Assembly (NCBI GenBank): GCA_019090615.1
Contig: JAHRVQ010000064.1
Coordinates: forward strand, 1 to 64,000
DNA from: Pseudomonadales bacterium
GTDB taxonomy: Bacteria; Pseudomonadota; Gammaproteobacteria; Pseudomonadales; Azotimanducaceae
Direction: 5' to 3'
DNA: 64,000 bases
This document shows positions 15,001 to 19,706 of this stretch, piece after piece. Under the pieces are notes generated by a model. The model was not told where the DNA came from, ran no database searches, and saw nothing but the letters and a program-made list of their open reading frames with translations. How positions within the stretch are numbered: the first letter of the stretch is position 1; every line of letters starts with the position of its first letter. Made by a program: the position numbers and the translations under genes.

Positions 15001-15211
15001 TGCCTATGATGACGAAGGTAATGTTTATTCTATGATTATGCTTCGGTCCGACAGGGGTAGTTATGAGCGGTTTCCGCTCTATAAAATAGACCTTGAGCTA
15101 GAGTCGACGTCAGAAATGGCTGCGGTTCGGTTTGGTAATAGCCTCGGACCTATCCTGTCAGCAGTAGAACCCTATGTGGATAATGCTGATAATGGAGATC
15201 AGGCAGACTAG
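2..15211 (+). CDS. Giant repeat-rich surface/secreted protein, filamentous-haemagglutinin-like, 5' end outside window
   Basis: The frame is open from the first complete codon at base 2, so the GTG at 56 is probably internal and the true start lies to the left. More than 5,060 residues are visible. Almost all are short beta-strand repeats rich in G, N, D, S, T, V, I and L (patterns such as GDITL, GSISL, NITLDG), as in beta-helical adhesins of the two-partner-secretion/FHA type. I found no Cys and no Trp anywhere in the visible part, which fits an exported beta-helix. Several higher-order repeat families are nested inside it and listed separately. The last ~110 residues differ: a Ser/Ala-rich linker, an acidic DEDEDAAE stretch, then a Tyr- and charge-containing tail ending DNADNGDQAD. 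The TPS signal domain, if present, and any TpsB transporter are not in view. Family assignment rests on composition and repeat style. A cadherin-type or autotransporter giant is less likely because there is no calcium motif and no C-terminal barrel. Confidence 0.8.
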   Translation: MTGVRGLGLDGLNVSLFDVNIGDVTNGLAVDATTLALNSNITVAGAVDFEGVLLTSLNANVEIDNTQGNNKKIFLESINGAFDLSLKGDNDSVITFNEVNVGTLAVTGGNVSLNNDLIVAGEVNLSGAGGIALVDDVTINNTTGSNAAILLAPVTGANTLTLNGDTSSGITLAGTDVQTLQLVSGGTLTLNGVIQTETAQDYTAIGPIILGSDVQLIADLAGAKANITFDGANIITGANDLTITGSVINLFQVGGGGSNPSSVTINADSNLTLNSNITTTNGINLNADVVLAQDSALTLSSGSGSIEVSGTVNGITGFGAESLTLDAGASNISLLGAVSGAGGVVDATGLTTVTITNGDNVTFNALNVSGDFATTNALTGFQSNGLLTAGSIAIEADNFVIDAGIFVNGDVDLMSTFGESTIQINNNNVSLFGTLTLDVMSAVDVNVAVETFGDLIIKNADNVNISATAGATLAAIGGVSIVEGVANITLDGAGDVTIAQSSNAASIMLADVSNNGNTTGLVLNAEGSIFVKNIDVDGDLSIALVGVTTEEILTIDGAATARSIVISGTDDNNILNIEGNLTALNGGIQVRQVADLRLKTGITVASVGGDINLSADVSDTSVVGSDSTVVIQTIDTDNDISLGAISVEGDNNTVSLLSSGSIDLTGGLSLGPATALEIGTALEIQIDTDIDGVEDLFFRDALTARELVISAGLSGTPNDRVEISDNISVTNGLAISQLGTIRIKAGKNILAQAGSVDLNTNIGGISLEGLGQVLITQAGAGDVLLAGITKLVDGQRTDLSVVADGSITTSTIDLNNAANDGDVSLHVDSDDAGDTGLLTIGGEIDNVNNVTLSATAVRNTDIIDINADITAGGLLTVGEVNQILIDASAARAISAVGGNLDLSDATEIVLDSGNSLVSLTAELDGDVNLAPVRSAFGSGGATTLVVDSASLAISAEGAVQLNGVDLNASSTKGRLDVSFDVNNNLVAVTLSSDGEIDNISSLNFEGSSAGDDVIDINSAITTSGVAGISIESANRLQLDGASLSAVDGTLSLDDSIAKIVLDGADIALSTTGQGNDIRLTAIEDEGAVNNLLIASSGTVVTTGDISVGVDLDLEVDDNSTLTLGQNLTAGGQITLTGGLGVNQSAGVLSAGQLFLNGQATAYNLAQTGNNVSALAGDTGSLIYTNANALSIALIESTSGVKANTGDVSLTTVTGNLTLTDQIIATSGDVNLIVGAGLLGSASIGVDIQANKLTVDATNGIGDSNVLETSVDIINLDNAASGAINVRNSASVTIAKANQAGTGDIDISTVTGNLTVDNVSFASDTVIVQTTSSNAIQLTATSGDIVINDSIQTAAGNVTMQSGDGAIMMSDGAVVNSTLGDVVVNANGDIEISSIQAVGTGAKITLDSVAGLIKDGGSTDDDLVTEILQVTDATQFGETGDLLELDVTTANISVDGVIALDAVGTGGLMLTANSNVAGDIVIAANEDLTLTSIATASGAISVTATSAKIDAVRVQANGTTDADDIALTTIISGNINLGQLITGLNGDVSLASAGEILNITDSANVEISTDMLTVTNAVQFGTTLDKIDLNASSAEILVAGIVGLDAVGGGGLSLTAESTQVGDITVFSTTEPLTLTSIRTNSGLVDVDANAAIVAIEVVANNGNINIDSLTDGIQIGRLATNTDIFLSADAEIENLTVDEGVTDILATNLMVSRGATFGATEFLDLDVTSAAIIEIASSVKVNAVGSDSVALSVKTRGAGSIDIMGTQDLKLDDVSTFSGQISVVGIGADIAALRVSAGGGASDDGINIKTESFGSISLDTLSAAGAGIVVLDSADQIANVANDSRVDIVAAGLIVENSSRFGETTNRIDVDVANINITSKGDVGVDAVGSTGIVALDLTSTILGDITVTGAGEDLLLNSVVVASGFIDIDAVNLISATGLDASGNIELNSTGGEITLDGLISGADILVESAGNLTSATSVSAIGNVNLNSTGAAITLAGLVSGVDLAVTSVGNLISTNSVSASGDININSTGGEITLAGLVSGVDIAVTSAGNLTSTNAVNAAGDISMNTISGAIMLNSLIADFDISLQAAGTIENSVADAEVDIQAAKLNVVDGTSFGALDSFQVDLDTADIIASGTAQLDSLGNGGLSLDVALSSGSLNVASAEQINLGVINIAGSTTVSSSEDIVVAGVLNAGGKITLASSTNLIVESSGSIVTTEGSAGDIELLVDVDSTAESNLTINGLITSDGNILLHSTNADTPEQDQLSVNADITSTGELKIENFSSITLGESTNLEGSSITLTDNIGQLVLKGAGGNNTLTAVLGRVEIADVVSEQATLFISAASDVELASFDRNGTGSGSLTVQKAGNVAINASVDANIVSLQSATTGAVEFLGDVDANIINLNSESGSITFTGITDIFQLNTQANEYTVSFVGAETTVQNDVQFFNNPAGVGIVLGDEASDMLSFNGGLSSTLSSSSVQIFGALESLGNTLQIGDVALAGASSIVTNGAALNIKSIAGNSHQLDLNSGAAALRITGAIDNLTSFNVIAGGATFNGAIGTLDPGEISLINVNADDTFVFNGATRFTEIITQATDYSISLLGAVNEILSATVFLQNGGLLLGDAVDDTINFVNGVTYTNGLTTLAGTVMTSGDNGNVIFDNIQLEDTASINTSAVTAGNITLNNITGSDENLNLAAGDDGNILVSGDINGVSTLTVVDSNTVTFDGRVGQQVEGAITITDTTDSVFFNRSTRLTTFSTSEENFEVVFNGTSNQISELVTFNNSGKVFLGDDDKDQIAFNGGATFGSTVVVDGSITTDGDDLVFQALTVVDAKTISIVSAGGTVTFNGLVSGSEGEVETLIVDASNDSLLGGDIIFQDNITVDNVTLVGEDISVNNGLEINEVLTVDATDVVFSTGEIIAKGGFSAINEIGNVTLAVNLTTESAAVDINGNLTIAEGKNVVIDTVGIDVLAGQDSVVGGDFTASGFIKGNILSSEASESLEINAGGGAVIFGREGDGGAGSINGEFGIGIGNVTGLTDLSITSSGSILFSEVDISGELFVVSESEISQRDNTEIRSGSLATIVGRTLEFGRFSAGALELTATGNATFDFQESFVVSGTVAGNLDLTSSGAISFNTLPNEEGLARELTVAGTSKFKAQSLILDADGSSLGGTITLGGDVILDIANDVVIRNSVTASLEGFVGGNLSLIATTGEIKNSNALEVGGLASFISNAGDITLETSSNLFGSLNLETTGSISITEGIDSTDAEGTILTGVIGESFTLVSSAGDVKQVEGALFNVAGLADFEIDGDLTLGVLAASEFLAGKLRVNGANANVTIVESSEDGLVLGELQVRSLDIVASDNIISEIDVDISVANETQFDAGVGNVDISLSNNTFGDVSLTGNSIFITESESLRLSEVNAASDFEAVAEGGITGGAIVVGGSASFTANNDGDITLISASNSIGDLTIQTAQDVRLNSLGDLTLHQVTVRAFELDVGGTLTQAEDATIVNVEELFDLTVLGDIELTATGNQFGSLEIKAGDIDSVGIEVGGNVSINEINATNLGKVDVNAFALISGGAITQKADTGIDVMLEASFNAGDNAITLRSEDTNKFGLLTLTGGNVKINEAAATSLGKVAATLLDVVSLGGIDGDEVIAVSGLANFSAGANVNLTNSGNSFETLKLSGSDLIVNITGSVQLDDLSGESLVLSTSQGDFISESGAQIAISGLASLSTDDGDITLGAAQNNDVSFGAISLDGNNITFIDSGSTFIRKLNATGNATIKANGAGSTISEESSAEINVSQLLTLEAVEDINLDEGSHSFNRISVKSTAGAVRLTDNTATILTSLLVTNDFELNSGGNILNEGGIDISGDSKFVAVGNITLDGADNTFDGELTLDGQQVNLTASGAILLDGLEAAGIRLQSTGGSIADTSNGTINVEGLAAFETTENITLTGNTVNLAAVSLVGDRVEVIQTNDANIQSTNAQNLLFTSSGSINSSGAIVVAMDTSFVAGNASQINIENSSNEISRLAVQGGVVRIISSEAVELNRVDVNALDLMAGGAITDGAGEIEILTLAGFTANNAADIELGNAVGNALDDRVSIGSIDFQAETISLVQSSESIVIEGLSAVGDLTLESRNGNIDSNADAVITVQTGDVNLTVDDNQGVINFVANGGLGDLSLVGFDVTVEQEGIVNLQNVDARNLTVKSNGFDVSNVINANINVSGTATFDTRNIIVVGTESGRGNVTLGASGVSNIGALNIIAENATITDSASTSVVLAGLDITNDFTLAVLAGGVSNALNAIADDFRVANRATITVGDNSGSNDQNIDLRASFGAIDMQAAELNLSLLGDSTISRIEADTLFVDTNNSGDLTVEGLGTLKVAASANLQANNVTFSVDSINEFGSLNIKATDIENGTVNIQASLIAGENALNRGAFEILANNILIGTEAQPGVPVSIRTAGQILTLSGIDSALAANASNGTVQLAGDVVLDTTDIETPNQGAELLLLAENDRLIGRQAAAGQATLTLDAGDANITLGNFDPVSRLNSLTVSSANELLLNDVFVAGNTVEITTKGNITAVGIIEDTDGDIRLNTSGGNILLGKRVTANAGSLTFESEAGTFIANGDLLARDGLNIISAGDVAFLGNTTVLDGGSNIVTTAGTFVTNTETVMDLGGALTVNAVGQIILGSNVAAAGLVKLTSTEGAIDAASISTGTEQQGFNLELLAGDNINLSALDVGGSASIITVDGRLNFTDNVTTGGSFVAVSQSAFEEGFDPIGFDQAKDTIIKSGGDLTIFSQQGMNIASVEADEDVVLVISEPDKQTGVTLSFARVNDAISFGDNVSPADVQSNNGSIAFISNLANVGGADVGQSFVQDAADGIFYGLANGQFFSDDIGASRVLTTAPSSIATTGDESFLSVVLAGVDNQIGAALGPDSLSLEAQIEASGNLVIAINTTGNAGQTAAASSSRSTAASQRDEDEDAAEIDEVAFQNLKNYDENPQGLLLPEDQQFAYDDEGNVYSMIMLRSDRGSYERFPLYKIDLELESTSEMAAVRFGNSLGPILSAVEPYVDNADNGDQAD
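4298..6360 (+). repeat. Higher-order ~411-432 nt repeat inside the giant gene
   Basis: A recognisable module recurs with an anchor motif (A/S)xFG(E/A/T)T, followed by a DLDV-like stretch, then (V/L)DAVGxxGL, then a strand series. Anchor codons fall at 4301, 4733, 5147, 5579 and 6350. The spacings are therefore 432, 414, 432 and 771 nt. The last spacing exceeds the norm by three 120-nt units, matching the nested tandem expansion at 5821-6240. All spacings are multiples of three. Confidence 0.75.
5821..6240 (+). repeat. 120-nt (40-residue) tandem repeat nested in the giant gene
   Basis: The segment beginning ATTCCACTGGCGGCGAGATT recurs at 5847, 5967 (diverged) and 6087, exactly 120 nt apart. 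A fourth, decayed copy begins near 6207. Each unit encodes about 40 residues with the core ITLAGLVSGVD...SAGNL. The 5847 and 6087 copies are closest to each other, suggesting recent duplication or conversion. Confidence 0.85.
7260..8420 (+). repeat. Second higher-order repeat, ~492-501 nt, three copies
   Basis: Three modules share an aromatic start (EYTVSFVGA, DYSISLLGA, NFEVVFNGT) followed about 25-30 residues later by LGDxxxDxIxFNGG-like motifs. The LGD Leu codons lie at 7367, 7859 and 8360, giving spacings of 492 and 501 nt (164 and 167 residues). The copies are strongly diverged, so this is an older expansion than the 120-nt array. Confidence 0.6.
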
Positions 15212-15243
15212 GTGCTGTTGTTGAGAAGTTAACACCGTGTTGT

Positions 15244-15302
15244 GAAATTAACCCAATAGCGATCTGTACTTGTATAAGGTAATAGGGTGTTGGGTTAGTT
15301 TC
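15244..15302. terminator. Possible hairpin between convergent giant gene and folB
   Basis: GAAATTAACCCAA (15244-15256) pairs with TTGGGTTAGTTTC (15290-15302) with one wobble pair. The loop is long (33 nt) and the 3' arm runs into the folB stop codon, so function as a terminator is only a possibility. Confidence 0.3.
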
Positions 15303-15648
15303 AGCCGCGTTCGATAGATACGCCAACGCTGTCAGCATTGGCGACCGCTGATGGTTTTGCTACCTGTAGCTTTAGGCGCTGGACAGAAAATTTGGCCTGA
15401 ATAAGATCAGCGGTTTGTGCCGCTAGCGTTTCCAGTAGCTTAAAACGATTGTTACTTATGAAACTGGTGACTTCGGACGCGATTTCCGCGTAGTCGAGTG
15501 CGTAGTTTACATCGTCGGTTTTAGCTGCCTCGGCGGTATCACAAAATAATTCGATATCAATAACTACCATTTGGACGGTATTTTGTTCCCATTCATAGAC
15601 GCCTATGACCGTATCTACTTTTAATCCAGAAATATAGACTTTATCCAT
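15301..15648 (-). CDS. folB: Dihydroneopterin aldolase FolB
   Basis: A 115-residue protein of the usual FolB length. It converts 7,8-dihydroneopterin to 6-hydroxymethyl-dihydropterin in cytosolic folate synthesis. The start [20 protein letters not shown] is characteristic: short beta strand, then the IGVYEWE segment carrying the substrate-binding Glu (about residue 19-21). The catalytic Lys is in QVAKPSAV near residue 100. The ATG at 15648 overlaps the end of tsaD by 8 nt on the same strand, so the two are probably translated together. The gene runs tail-to-tail against the giant surface-protein gene. The tsaD-folB pairing beside rpsU-dnaG-rpoD is common in gammaproteobacteria. Confidence 0.93.
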   Translation of the reverse strand: MDKVYISGLKVDTVIGVYEWEQNTVQMVVIDIELFCDTAEAAKTDDVNYALDYAEIASEVTSFISNNRFKLLETLAAQTADLIQAKFSVQRLKLQVAKPSAVANADSVGVSIERG

Positions 15649-16660
15649 CTGAGTTCAATTCCGTCATTGGCCAGCGTGGGCGCACAGATATCGCCAGGTC
15701 TTCAACCTGCCCCATTAATAGTCGTTGCAGCCCCGCGTAAGCGATCATTGCGCCGTTGTCGGTGCATAATTTAAATTCGGGGTAATAAACGTTGCGGTTA
15801 TCAGTTGCTGCGATTCGGTCAAACATTTGTCTTAGCGCTATATTGGCACTGACGCCGCCGGCAATTACCAATGACGGATGGTTGGTAAGTTTGAAAGCCC
15901 GGTTGCATTTAATGCGAATGGTATCAATCACTGCCGTTTGAAACGCCAAAGCAATGTTAGCTTTGTCCTGCAAAGTAGGTGAACTAATGTTTGCCAGGGT
16001 GTTCATGGTAAAAGTTTTTAAACCGCTAAAACTGAAATCCAGACCGGGGCGGTTTGTCATTGGCCGCGGGAAGCGATAAGCGTCTGGCTCTCCTTGCTCA
16101 GCAAGCCTCGCAACTTCAGGGCCGCCTGGATACCCAAGGCCCAGCATTTTTGCCACCTTATCAAAGGCTTCTCCTGCAGCATCATCAACTGATTCGCCCA
16201 GTAAAGTGTATTGGCCGAGCGCCTCGCAGGATAACATTTGCGTATGACCGCCTGATACCAGTAAGGCTAAAAAAGGATATTCAGGTTTGTTGTCGGATAA
16301 CATGGGGGCCAATAAATGGCCTTCCATATGATGCACGCCGATGGCTGGGATATTCCAGGCCAGCGCAAGAGATTTAGCAATGCTGGCACCGACCATTAGC
16401 GCGCCAACCAGGCCTGGCCCGGCTGTATAGGCGATGGCGTCGAGCTGGTCTGCAAGTGTTGCACTTTCGGTCAACGCTTGCTGGATCATAGGCAGCGTTT
16501 TTCTGATATGGTCACGTGAAGCGAGTTCCGGTACCACGCCGCCATAAGCTTTATGCAATTCAACTTGACTGTATAAAAGGTCGGCCACAAGGCCGTGATC
16601 TTGATCGTATATAGCGACACCGGTTTCGTCGCAGGAAGTCTCTATTCCGAGCACACGCAT
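15641..16660 (-). CDS. tsaD: tRNA N6-adenosine threonylcarbamoyltransferase TsaD
   Basis: A 339-residue protein matching the normal TsaD (Gcp/YgjD) length. With TsaB and TsaE it transfers the threonylcarbamoyl group to A37 of ANN-decoding tRNAs to make t6A. The N-terminal [14 protein letters not shown] is the ASKHA-fold phosphate loop. The metal-binding pair His111 and His115 sits in HHMEGH, and LVSGGHTQ follows at about 135-141. The gene is divergent from rpsU across a ~200-nt gap and overlaps folB downstream by 8 nt. The Shine-Dalgarno sequence ahead of the ATG at 16660 is weak, but the protein start matches the family exactly. tsaB and tsaE are not in the window. Confidence 0.96.
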   Translation of the reverse strand: MRVLGIETSCDETGVAIYDQDHGLVADLLYSQVELHKAYGGVVPELASRDHIRKTLPMIQQALTESATLADQLDAIAYTAGPGLVGALMVGASIAKSLALAWNIPAIGVHHMEGHLLAPMLSDNKPEYPFLALLVSGGHTQMLSCEALGQYTLLGESVDDAAGEAFDKVAKMLGLGYPGGPEVARLAEQGEPDAYRFPRPMTNRPGLDFSFSGLKTFTMNTLANISSPTLQDKANIALAFQTAVIDTIRIKCNRAFKLTNHPSLVIAGGVSANIALRQMFDRIAATDNRNVYYPEFKLCTDNGAMIAYAGLQRLLMGQVEDLAISVRPRWPMTELNSDG

Positions 16661-16862
16661 AGATTAGGTTGATGGGTATTACCCAGCTGGTCTGAGATGT
16701 GGGTATTTTACTGATTTAGTGACCAAAGATCCTGAATATTTGGCTGTAGATCAGGCAATGCGTGTTTGTTGATAGCTCATCTATACTGCTTGCATTGAGC
16801 TTTGCAATTGACTGGCTATACCGCTAGAATGCGCAACCCTCGCGAAGGAGTAAATTGAATAC

Positions 16863-17078
16863 ATGCCATACGTAAAAGTTAAAGAAAATGAGCCTTTTGA
16901 TGTGGCTCTGCGACGTTTTAAAAGATCTTGTGAAAAAGCCGGCATCCTGGCTGAAGTTAGACGTCGTGAGTACTATGAAAAACCTACCTCTGTTCGAAAG
17001 CGTAAAGCCGCTGCCGCTGTTAAACGGCACGCCAAGAAAGTGCAGCGTGAATCCAGAAAAATGGAACGTCTCTACTAG
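16863..17078 (+). CDS. rpsU: 30S ribosomal protein S21
   Basis: A 71-residue, very basic protein starting [20 protein letters not shown], the standard S21 sequence, with an Arg/Lys-rich C-terminal helix. S21 joins the platform of the 30S subunit and helps mRNA selection at initiation. An AAGGAG at 16845-16850 precedes the ATG with a slightly long 12-nt spacing. It is the first gene of the macromolecular-synthesis operon; yqeY follows after 27 nt. An upstream TATACT at 16782 could be a -10 element, but no matching -35 box was found, so I do not call a promoter. Confidence 0.97.
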   Translation: MPYVKVKENEPFDVALRRFKRSCEKAGILAEVRRREYYEKPTSVRKRKAAAAVKRHAKKVQRESRKMERLY

Positions 17079-17105
17079 TTTTTAACCAGGCGTCCACTGA
17101 TTGAT

Positions 17106-17558
17106 ATGGCCGATTCGAAAATAAAATCTAGCATCGCAGCAGCTGTTAAAGATGCTATGCGCGCCAGAGACAAGCAACGCCTGGGAGTGTTGCGGCTTAT
17201 CATGTCCGAATTTAAGAAAGTTGAAGTGGACGAGAGAATTGACCTGGAAGACGATCGGGTTATTGCCATACTCGACAAAATGGGAAAACAGCGCAAGGAC
17301 TCATTTACTCAATTTAAAGCTGCTGGGCGGGATGATCTTGCTGACCAGGAAGCATTTGAAGTTGAGTTGCTAAAGGAGTTTTTGCCCGCCGCGCTGGATG
17401 ATGCGAGTATTGATCAGCTAATTGATCAGGCTATAACTGCGACTAGCGCAACTTCAATGAAACAAATGGGTCAGTTGATGGCGATACTAAAGCCACAGCT
17501 ACAGGGCCGGGCTGATATGGCATTGGTCAGTAAAAAGGTAAAACAAAAGCTGCTCTAG
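17106..17558 (+). CDS. yqeY: GatB/YqeY domain protein
   Basis: A 150-residue helical protein of the YqeY family, whose domain resembles the tRNA-binding tail of the GatB subunit of Glu-tRNA(Gln) amidotransferase. The typical opening (KSSIAAAVKDAMRARDKQRL), the LRLIMSEFKKVEVDE block and the LLKEFLP segment in the middle are visible. No enzymatic activity is firmly established for the free-standing family, and a tRNA-related role is assumed. Its place between rpsU and dnaG is conserved in Pseudomonas-like gammaproteobacteria and suggests co-transcription with the operon. About 70 nt separate it from the dnaG start. Confidence 0.92.
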   Translation: MADSKIKSSIAAAVKDAMRARDKQRLGVLRLIMSEFKKVEVDERIDLEDDRVIAILDKMGKQRKDSFTQFKAAGRDDLADQEAFEVELLKEFLPAALDDASIDQLIDQAITATSATSMKQMGQLMAILKPQLQGRADMALVSKKVKQKLL

Positions 17559-17628
17559 TCTGGTTTACTTGTTATTGGCAGGCACTGGTGCCATCCTTCG
17601 ACAAATAGCCGCCAGATGATTACCCTAC

Positions 17629-19557
17629 GTGATTCCGCCTGATTTCATCGATGAAGTACTCTCCCGCACCGATCTTGTAGAGATCGTTGAAGCCCGTGTA
17701 GGGCTAAAAAAAACTGGTCAGAATTATTCTGGTCTGTGTCCTTTTCATACCGAAAAAAGCCCCTCGTTCACTGTTAATCGAGAAAAACAGTTTTATTATT
17801 GCTTTGGCTGCCAGGCATCCGGCAGTGCCATTAAGTTCGTCATGGAATTTGACCGAGCAGGGTTTGTTGAAACGGTTGAAAATCTGGCGGCAAGGGTAGG
17901 TTTGGTTGTCCCAAGGTCAAATACTTTGGCGTCCACAGAAAAACAGCAGAAGCGGAAATCAATCTATCAGATTCTTGATCAATCGATGGTGTTTTACCAA
18001 CAGCAACTTCGTTCACATAGTGAGCAGCATCTGGCAGTGACTTATCTGAAAGGCCGGGGTTTGTCAGGTGAGATAGCGCGTGATTTTGGTTTGGGTTATG
18101 CGCCGCCTGGTTGGGATAATTTGTATTCAAGTCTGGCCAAGACAAATCACGAACACCAGTTGTTGCTTGATGCAGGAATGGTTATCGAAAAAACCAACAA
18201 TCAGGTCGATGCTGTCCAAAAAGCCAGCCCTAACGAGCAGCAAGCGCAGAAAAACCGCACCTATGATCGTTTTCGAGACCGAGTTATGTTCCCAATCAGG
18301 GATTTACGGGGTCGGGCTATAGCGTTCGGTGGCCGTATTCTTGGTGATGCCAAACCCAAATATTTAAATTCCCCTGAGACGCCTGTATTCCATAAGGGAC
18401 GAGAGCTATACGGATTATACGAGGCGCGCAAAAGGAATCGTAAACTCACCCAGTTGGTCGTGGTTGAGGGGTATATGGATGTGGTTGCGCTAGCGCAGCA
18501 TGGTGTTAATTGCGCCGTAGCCACCCTGGGCACAGCGACCACTGAGGAGCATCTTGAACGCCTGTTTCGCATGGTGGCGAAAGTTATATTCTGTTTTGAC
18601 GGCGACCAGGCGGGCAGAAATGCTGCCTGGAAGGCATTGCTGGTAGCGTTGGGGCATATGACGGATGGCCGTAGTGCCAGATTTTTGTTCGTCCCCGATG
18701 GTGAGGACCCTGATTCGCTGATTCGCCAGGAAGGCCAGAGTAAATTTGAGTGGCGGATGGACCAAGCACAACATTTGCCAGATTTTTTCTTTGAAAAGTT
18801 GCAGGCAGAAGTAGACTTTGACTCCCTTGATGGCAAGGCGCACCTTAGTCAATTAGCCATGCCGTTGATTATGCAGATACCGAATGGGGTTTTCAGAGAG
18901 CTTATGCTCGGGCGATTGGCAGAGCTGACCAATCTTTCGATTGAGAAATTACAAACGTTAGCAGGCACGTCTGTTGCCCGAGCGAAAAAACCATCTCGGC
19001 GAGATTATGCCGCCGCGGAGCCGCTGGCCGGCGCTGCTTCAGAGACCGTTTTTAAAGATGTGCTGCCAGACGAACAACCCTGGCCTGAGTATGCAATTGA
19101 TGAAGAGGTCATCGATGATTCAATGGATTATCCTGCAGATCAGTCCTCTGATTTGGCTAATAAGGCCCTGGCGTTGCTCTTGCGGCAGCCCGAGTTAGTG
19201 GCGATGATAGCGGAACCCGTGTATCAGTCGTTAGAAGCAGTCAAAGGATGTAATACATTGCTGGAAGTTGTCAGGACGATTCTGGTTGAGGACATAAGGT
19301 CGCCGGTTTTATTGTTGGCAAATTATCAGGATAGGATCGAGTTTACAGCGCTGAAACAGTTGGCTGAACAGGAGCAACTTTTGGGGGTGGCTGACTTGCC
19401 GCTGGAATACAGCAACGTTATCGAGAAAATCCAGCAGCGTGCTGCCAGGGCCAGTAGAGCCGAGTTAAGGCGAGTCTTGCTGGCTAAACCTTTTAGTGAG
19501 CTGAGCGAGGATGAAAAACAGCAGCTGAGGGAACTTATTGTTAATAAAAGAGGTTGA
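17629..19557 (+). CDS. dnaG: DNA primase DnaG
   Basis: A 642-residue primase that makes RNA primers at the replication fork. The N-terminal CHC2 zinc ribbon is complete (Cys37, His40, Cys58, Cys61). The TOPRIM catalytic core carries Glu280 in VVVEGYMD and the Asp pair D324/D326 in FDGDQAGR. The C-terminal third is the variable DnaB-binding domain. The start is GTG at 17629: the residues that follow (IPPDFIDEVLSRTD) align with the usual N-terminus, and the nearest upstream ATG at 17616 is in another frame and stops after eight codons. A Gln/Asn-rich insertion at about residues 190-210, between the zinc and TOPRIM parts, looks lineage-specific. The gene is followed by rpoD after a short gap holding a likely internal promoter. 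Confidence 0.96.
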   Translation: MIPPDFIDEVLSRTDLVEIVEARVGLKKTGQNYSGLCPFHTEKSPSFTVNREKQFYYCFGCQASGSAIKFVMEFDRAGFVETVENLAARVGLVVPRSNTLASTEKQQKRKSIYQILDQSMVFYQQQLRSHSEQHLAVTYLKGRGLSGEIARDFGLGYAPPGWDNLYSSLAKTNHEHQLLLDAGMVIEKTNNQVDAVQKASPNEQQAQKNRTYDRFRDRVMFPIRDLRGRAIAFGGRILGDAKPKYLNSPETPVFHKGRELYGLYEARKRNRKLTQLVVVEGYMDVVALAQHGVNCAVATLGTATTEEHLERLFRMVAKVIFCFDGDQAGRNAAWKALLVALGHMTDGRSARFLFVPDGEDPDSLIRQEGQSKFEWRMDQAQHLPDFFFEKLQAEVDFDSLDGKAHLSQLAMPLIMQIPNGVFRELMLGRLAELTNLSIEKLQTLAGTSVARAKKPSRRDYAAAEPLAGAASETVFKDVLPDEQPWPEYAIDEEVIDDSMDYPADQSSDLANKALALLLRQPELVAMIAEPVYQSLEAVKGCNTLLEVVRTILVEDIRSPVLLLANYQDRIEFTALKQLAEQEQLLGVADLPLEYSNVIEKIQQRAARASRAELRRVLLAKPFSELSEDEKQQLRELIVNKRG

Positions 19558-19660
19558 ATAGCTGCCCTGGCGGATCTTGTTGCGATGCCGCAAGCACGTT
19601 CCGTGCCGAAATTCCTACGCTAAATCAGTAGCTTGAAGTGGAAACCTGCGTAAAAATCGA

Positions 19661-19666
19661 TATAAT
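19661..19666 (+). promoter_or_regulatory. Likely rpoD-proximal promoter -10 box
   Basis: A perfect TATAAT lies 41 bases ahead of the chosen rpoD ATG (19707), inside the dnaG-rpoD gap. No good -35 sits 16-18 nt upstream; TTGAAG at 19633 is 22 nt away. An internal promoter for rpoD is normal in this operon, but the assignment rests on the -10 alone. Confidence 0.4.
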
Positions 19667-19706
19667 AACTGGCCCCCTTTGCCTCAATTACTTTCGAAGG
19701 ATATCT

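Noticed and set aside
16782-16787. TATACT as -10 of an rpsU promoter
   Set aside because: No acceptable -35 at 16-18 nt and no extended -10, so not listed as a feature.
19638-19706. N-terminal extension of rpoD from the ATG at 19638
   Set aside because: It would cover the TATAAT element, has no ribosome site and adds 23 residues absent from RpoD proteins. The ATG at 19707 has GAAGGA at good spacing.
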